Part shown: piece after piece, positions 61,478 to 64,000 of the stretch
Layout: each line of letters starts with the position of its first letter
Numbering within the stretch: the stretch's first letter is position 1
Origin: JBLHZY01 sp050633265
GTDB lineage: Bacteria > Pseudomonadota > Alphaproteobacteria > Rhodobacterales > Rhodobacteraceae
Direction: 5' to 3'
Length of the DNA stretch: 64,000 bases
NCBI GenBank assembly: GCA_050633265.1
Contig: JBOEGE010000001.1
Span: 62,001-126,000 of the forward strand
The notes under the pieces: model-generated
What the model was told of the DNA's origin: nothing
Seen by the model: only the letters and a program-made list of their open reading frames with translations
The model's database searches: none
Position numbers and translations under genes: made by a program

Positions 61478-62725
61478 ATGCGCCGCTACTCCGCCTTTGC
61501 CATCGCGCGCGAAGCCCTGCGCCACCATAGCGGTTGGGAAAGGGCTTGGCGTTCGCCCGCGCCAAAGAAAGCCTATGATGCGATCATTATTGGGGCAGGC
61601 GGGCATGGGCTGGCCACGGCCTTTTACTTGGGCAAAAATCACGGGATCACCAATGTTGCGGTGATCGAAAAAGGCTGGCTTGGCGGCGGCAATACCGGGC
61701 GCAACACCACGATCATCCGCTCGAATTATCTCCAAGATCCCTCCGCCGCGATCTATGAAAAAGCCCGCTCTCTCTATGAGACGATGAGCCAAGACCTCAA
61801 TATGAACGTGATGTTCAGCCCGCGCGGCGTCATCATGCTTGCCCAGACCCACCACGAGGTGCGCGGCTATCAACGCACGGCCTTCGCCAATGCCCAACAA
61901 GGCGTGAGCACCGAATTCATCTCGCCTGAGCGGGTCAAAGAGCTGGTCCCGATCATTGCGCTTGAGGGGCCGCGCTATCCGGTTTTGGGCGGGCTTTATC
62001 AGGCGCGCGGCGGCACAGCACGCCATGATGCGGTCGCTTGGGGCTATGCGCGCGCCTGCTCGGATATGGGGATGGACATCATCCAACAATGCGAAGTCAC
62101 CGGGGTGCGCCAAAGCGCCGGGCGGGTGACAGGGATTGAAACGAGCAAAGGCTTTATCGGCTGCAAAACCCTTGGCATGGTTGTTGCGGGCCATTCAGGC
62201 CAGCTGGCAGAGATGGCTGGTTTTCGCCTCCCGATCGAGGCCGTGGCCCTGCAAGCCCTTGTTTCTGAACCGATAAAACCTTGCATGGATGTGGTCGTTA
62301 TGGCCAATACGGTACATGGCTATATGAGCCAATCGGATAAAGGCGAGATGGTGATTGGCGGCGGCACGGACGGGTTTAACAATTTTACCCAACGCGGCAG
62401 CTTCCATCATATCGAGGAAACCGTGCGCGCGCTGGTCGAGACATTCCCAATGCTCTCGCGGCTCAAAATGCTGCGCCAATGGGGCGGGATTGTTGATATG
62501 ACAGGGGATCGCTCGCCGCTGATCTCGCCGACGCCGCTGAAGGGCTGTTTCGTCAACTGCGGCTGGGGCACGGGCGGCTTTAAGGCCATCCCCGGATCAG
62601 GCTGGGCCATGGCCGAGATGATGGCAAAAGGCGCGCCGGGGCCACTGGCCGCGGCCTTCGGGATCGAGCGTTTTCGCGAAGGGCGGTTTATTGATGAAAG
62701 TGTCGCGGCAGGGGTAGCGCATTGA
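61478..62725 (+). CDS. soxB: Sarcosine oxidase subunit beta
   Basis: The 415-residue subunit of heterotetrameric sarcosine oxidase holds the FAD that oxidises sarcosine (N-methylglycine) to glycine, feeding C1 units to tetrahydrofolate. Motifs: dinucleotide fold DAIIIGAGGHGLATAFYLGKNHGI, EKGWLGGGNTGRNTTIIRSNYL, and C-terminal GWGTGGFKAIPGSGWAMAEMMA. The usual flavin-attachment His lies in GRNTTIIRSNYL-adjacent sequence by family knowledge. AAAAGGAG precedes the ATG. The next genes in a standard operon are soxD-soxA-soxG; two extra ORFs intervene here. Confidence 0.95.
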   Translation: MRRYSAFAIAREALRHHSGWERAWRSPAPKKAYDAIIIGAGGHGLATAFYLGKNHGITNVAVIEKGWLGGGNTGRNTTIIRSNYLQDPSAAIYEKARSLYETMSQDLNMNVMFSPRGVIMLAQTHHEVRGYQRTAFANAQQGVSTEFISPERVKELVPIIALEGPRYPVLGGLYQARGGTARHDAVAWGYARACSDMGMDIIQQCEVTGVRQSAGRVTGIETSKGFIGCKTLGMVVAGHSGQLAEMAGFRLPIEAVALQALVSEPIKPCMDVVVMANTVHGYMSQSDKGEMVIGGGTDGFNNFTQRGSFHHIEETVRALVETFPMLSRLKMLRQWGGIVDMTGDRSPLISPTPLKGCFVNCGWGTGGFKAIPGSGWAMAEMMAKGAPGPLAAAFGIERFREGRFIDESVAAGVAH

Positions 62726-62730
62726 TTTAT

Positions 62731-62976
62731 ATGCTTAAATTAGCGCCGACAGCCTCTTTTTCAAAGCCGGCCACGCGGGACATGAACGCCACCACCGCGC
62801 GCTTGGTTATGGGTCGAATCGCCCTTGCGATGCAAGCCACGCCAAACGGCAAGAACGGCAATCAGCGCCATTATCCCAAGGGGTACAATTTTCAAAATCG
62901 GGGCCATGCGCAAGAAATGGGATTTTATGGGCTTGATTTCAAGGGGTTGGGCGATCTTGAAGGGGCAACCGTATGA
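62731..62976 (+). CDS. Doubtful hypothetical ORF in the sox operon
   Basis: An open frame of 81 codons starts at ATG 62731, just after the soxB stop, and ends overlapping the next start as ATGA. The predicted peptide (MLKLAPTASFSKPATRD... rich in Asn, Gly and Arg) has no recognised domain, signal or membrane span. The junction geometry favours a real gene, but composition is unusual. The opposite strand (62761-62907) could encode a 48-residue peptide with one membrane span (PILKIVPLGIMALIAVLAV). Confidence 0.35.
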   Translation: MLKLAPTASFSKPATRDMNATTARLVMGRIALAMQATPNGKNGNQRHYPKGYNFQNRGHAQEMGFYGLDFKGLGDLEGATV

Positions 62977-63425
62977 AAACCAGCCTCGCCAAAACGCTCC
63001 CGCCGCGCCTGTCGCGTATCGTTGCCATCATCGCGCTGACGCTCTATTTGCTCGGCACAATCGCTGCGCTCTATGCGCTCAACCCGGGCGCGTTTCATCG
63101 TTTTGGCTCGCTCGGCGTGGCCGCCGCGATCCTGTTTTTCACCGATCGCCTGCTGCAAATTGAGCTCAAACGCCAAGCCGCCGTTGAGCGGATTTTGCAC
63201 GAATACGGGCTTGAACTGGAAGTGCTGAAAGAAGGCGTTGCGCCGCAAGACATGCCAAAAGAAGGCTTTTTGACCGATTATCTGCGCGAAGAGGGGCATT
63301 TTGCCGGGCTGCGCCATGCCGCCGAGAGGACAAATGCGCGCAATATCATCCTGTTGACGCTGGCAACCCTGCAATGGGGGTTTGGCGATCTGGCGCTGCG
63401 CTTGGCATTGGGGCAGGGCGGATGA
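62973..63425 (+). CDS. Small membrane protein of unknown function in the sox operon
   Basis: The 150-residue protein has two N-terminal spans (about 15-37 and 43-60: IVAIIALTLYLLGTIAALYAL, GSLGVAAAILFFTDRLL), a charged helical middle (ELKRQAAVERILHEYGLELEVLKEG) and a weakly hydrophobic C-terminus (NIILLTLATLQWGFGDLALRL). It is not a known sarcosine oxidase subunit. It lies between soxB and soxD, 52 bases upstream of soxD. It might be a membrane-anchored accessory protein. Confidence 0.7.
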   Translation: MKTSLAKTLPPRLSRIVAIIALTLYLLGTIAALYALNPGAFHRFGSLGVAAAILFFTDRLLQIELKRQAAVERILHEYGLELEVLKEGVAPQDMPKEGFLTDYLREEGHFAGLRHAAERTNARNIILLTLATLQWGFGDLALRLALGQGG

Positions 63426-63477
63426 AGAGAGATAAATCAAAGGCCTATACGGCAAAGTTAAACCATTTGAGGCGCCC

Positions 63478-63828
63478 ATGCTGATCCTGAAATGCCCCTA
63501 TTGCGGCGTGATCGCCGATGAAACCGAGCTCGCCCCCGGCGGCGAGGCCCATCTCAAACGGATGGGGCCAGCGGCCAATGACATGGATTTTGAGGCCTAT
63601 CTCTTTGGCCGCAACAATCCCAAAGGCGTTCATTTTGAGCGCTGGCGCCATGTTTACGGCTGCGGCAAATGGTTCCTCGCGGCGCGCTGTACGGCCACTT
63701 TGGAAGTCTTTGGAACCTATCCCGCCCAAAGCAAAACCCTGCCCAAAGCGCTGATCACTGCGATCAAGAAAAAGCGCCCGGACTGGCCCGGAATTGCAAA
63801 CACTGCGCCGAAGGGAGCCAAGCAATGA
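63478..63828 (+). CDS. soxD: Sarcosine oxidase subunit delta
   Basis: The 116-residue subunit carries the zinc site: MLILKCPYCGVIADETEL gives the CPYCG pair, and HVYGCGKWFLAARC gives the remaining conserved ligands. The delta subunit helps bind the heterotetramer. The stop overlaps the soxA start as ATGA. Confidence 0.95.
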   Translation: MLILKCPYCGVIADETELAPGGEAHLKRMGPAANDMDFEAYLFGRNNPKGVHFERWRHVYGCGKWFLAARCTATLEVFGTYPAQSKTLPKALITAIKKKRPDWPGIANTAPKGAKQ

Positions 63829-64000
63829 GCTTTCGTCTTCCTGCCGGCGGGCGGCTGATAAATTCTGCTAAGCCACTGAAATTTAGGTTTAACGGCAAAG
63901 CCTTTGAGGGGTTTGAAGGCGATACTTTGGCCTCGGCTTTGATGGGCAGCGGGCAGATGCTTATGGGGCGCTCGTTTAAATATCACCGCCCGCGCGGCGC
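63825..64000 (+). CDS. soxA: Sarcosine oxidase subunit alpha, N-terminal fragment
   Basis: The first 58 codons of the large alpha subunit run off the right edge. FRFNGKAFEGFEGDTLASALMGSG and GRSFKYHRPRG match the [2Fe-2S]-ferredoxin-like N-terminal domain of the alpha subunit, which also holds NAD and tetrahydrofolate sites further on. AAGGGAGCC precedes the ATG. Confidence 0.93.
   Translation, partial: MSFRLPAGGRLINSAKPLKFRFNGKAFEGFEGDTLASALMGSGQMLMGRSFKYHRPRG

Overview
The window is bacterial chromosome from an alphaproteobacterium, most likely Rhodobacteraceae (Roseobacter/Rhodobacter relatives). The evidence is gene order: nagZ-scpA-scpB; DUF177-rpmF-plsX-fabH-ihfA-merR; the long dCTP deaminase form; olsB; chvE-gguABC; a TrpD2-like gene next to cysG; a heterotetrameric sarcosine oxidase operon; and ccmI-ruvX-DUF1289. 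GC content looks high (roughly 58-60% by eye) and many starts overlap the previous stop as ATGA. No rRNA, phage, IS element or CRISPR array was seen. One tRNA is present, tRNA-Pro(GGG).

Layout. 1-2082: end of nagZ, the condensin subunits scpA/scpB and a small conserved ORF. 2111-8513 (minus): dCTP deaminase, tRNA-Pro, a long MerR-type regulator, ihfA, fabH, plsX, rpmF and DUF177; an array of small hairpin-forming repeats lies between DUF177 and rpmF. 8596-14346: bamE, msrB, olsB with an in-frame 30-bp tandem repeat, an ABC-F ATPase, a TPM-domain protein and a small outer-membrane beta-barrel.

14516-32049 is a LacI-controlled carbohydrate locus. Minus strand: Gfo/Idh/MocA oxidoreductase, xylose-isomerase-like TIM barrel, LacI regulator. 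Plus strand: CUT1 ABC transporter, GH2 beta-mannosidase, D-lyxose/D-mannose isomerase, a second TIM barrel + Gfo/Idh/MocA pair, aldo/keto reductase, GH43 beta-xylosidase, a beta-propeller protein and a 2-hydroxyacid dehydrogenase. It reads as uptake of hemicellulose-derived manno-/xylo-oligosaccharides followed by cytoplasmic hydrolysis, with two redox/isomerase pairs of unknown substrate. 32104-34721 holds two polytopic membrane proteins.

34806-45124 encodes non-phosphorylative L-arabinose/D-galactose oxidation: KGSA dehydrogenase, LysR regulator, ChvE-GguA-GguB transporter, GguC/AraD1, L-arabinonate dehydratase and the sugar 1-dehydrogenase, leading to 2-oxoglutarate. No lactonase is visible. 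45281-48430: TrpD2-like protein, a CysG whose methyltransferase half is degenerate and truncated, and an Old Yellow Enzyme.

48732-52212: three surface-polysaccharide glycosyltransferases, one a GT32-GT62 fusion. 52507-55582: an orphan type VI secretion effector cassette (DUF4123 adaptor, membrane-anchored unknown, DUF2235/Tle1 lipase). 55755-61061: PAQR/HlyIII protein, pentapeptide repeat protein, dus, TSUP permease, DUF1289, ruvX, ccmI. 61478-64000: sarcosine oxidase soxB, two unknown ORFs, soxD and the start of soxA, cut by the window edge.

All functional calls come from reading translated sequence and context; no database search was run.
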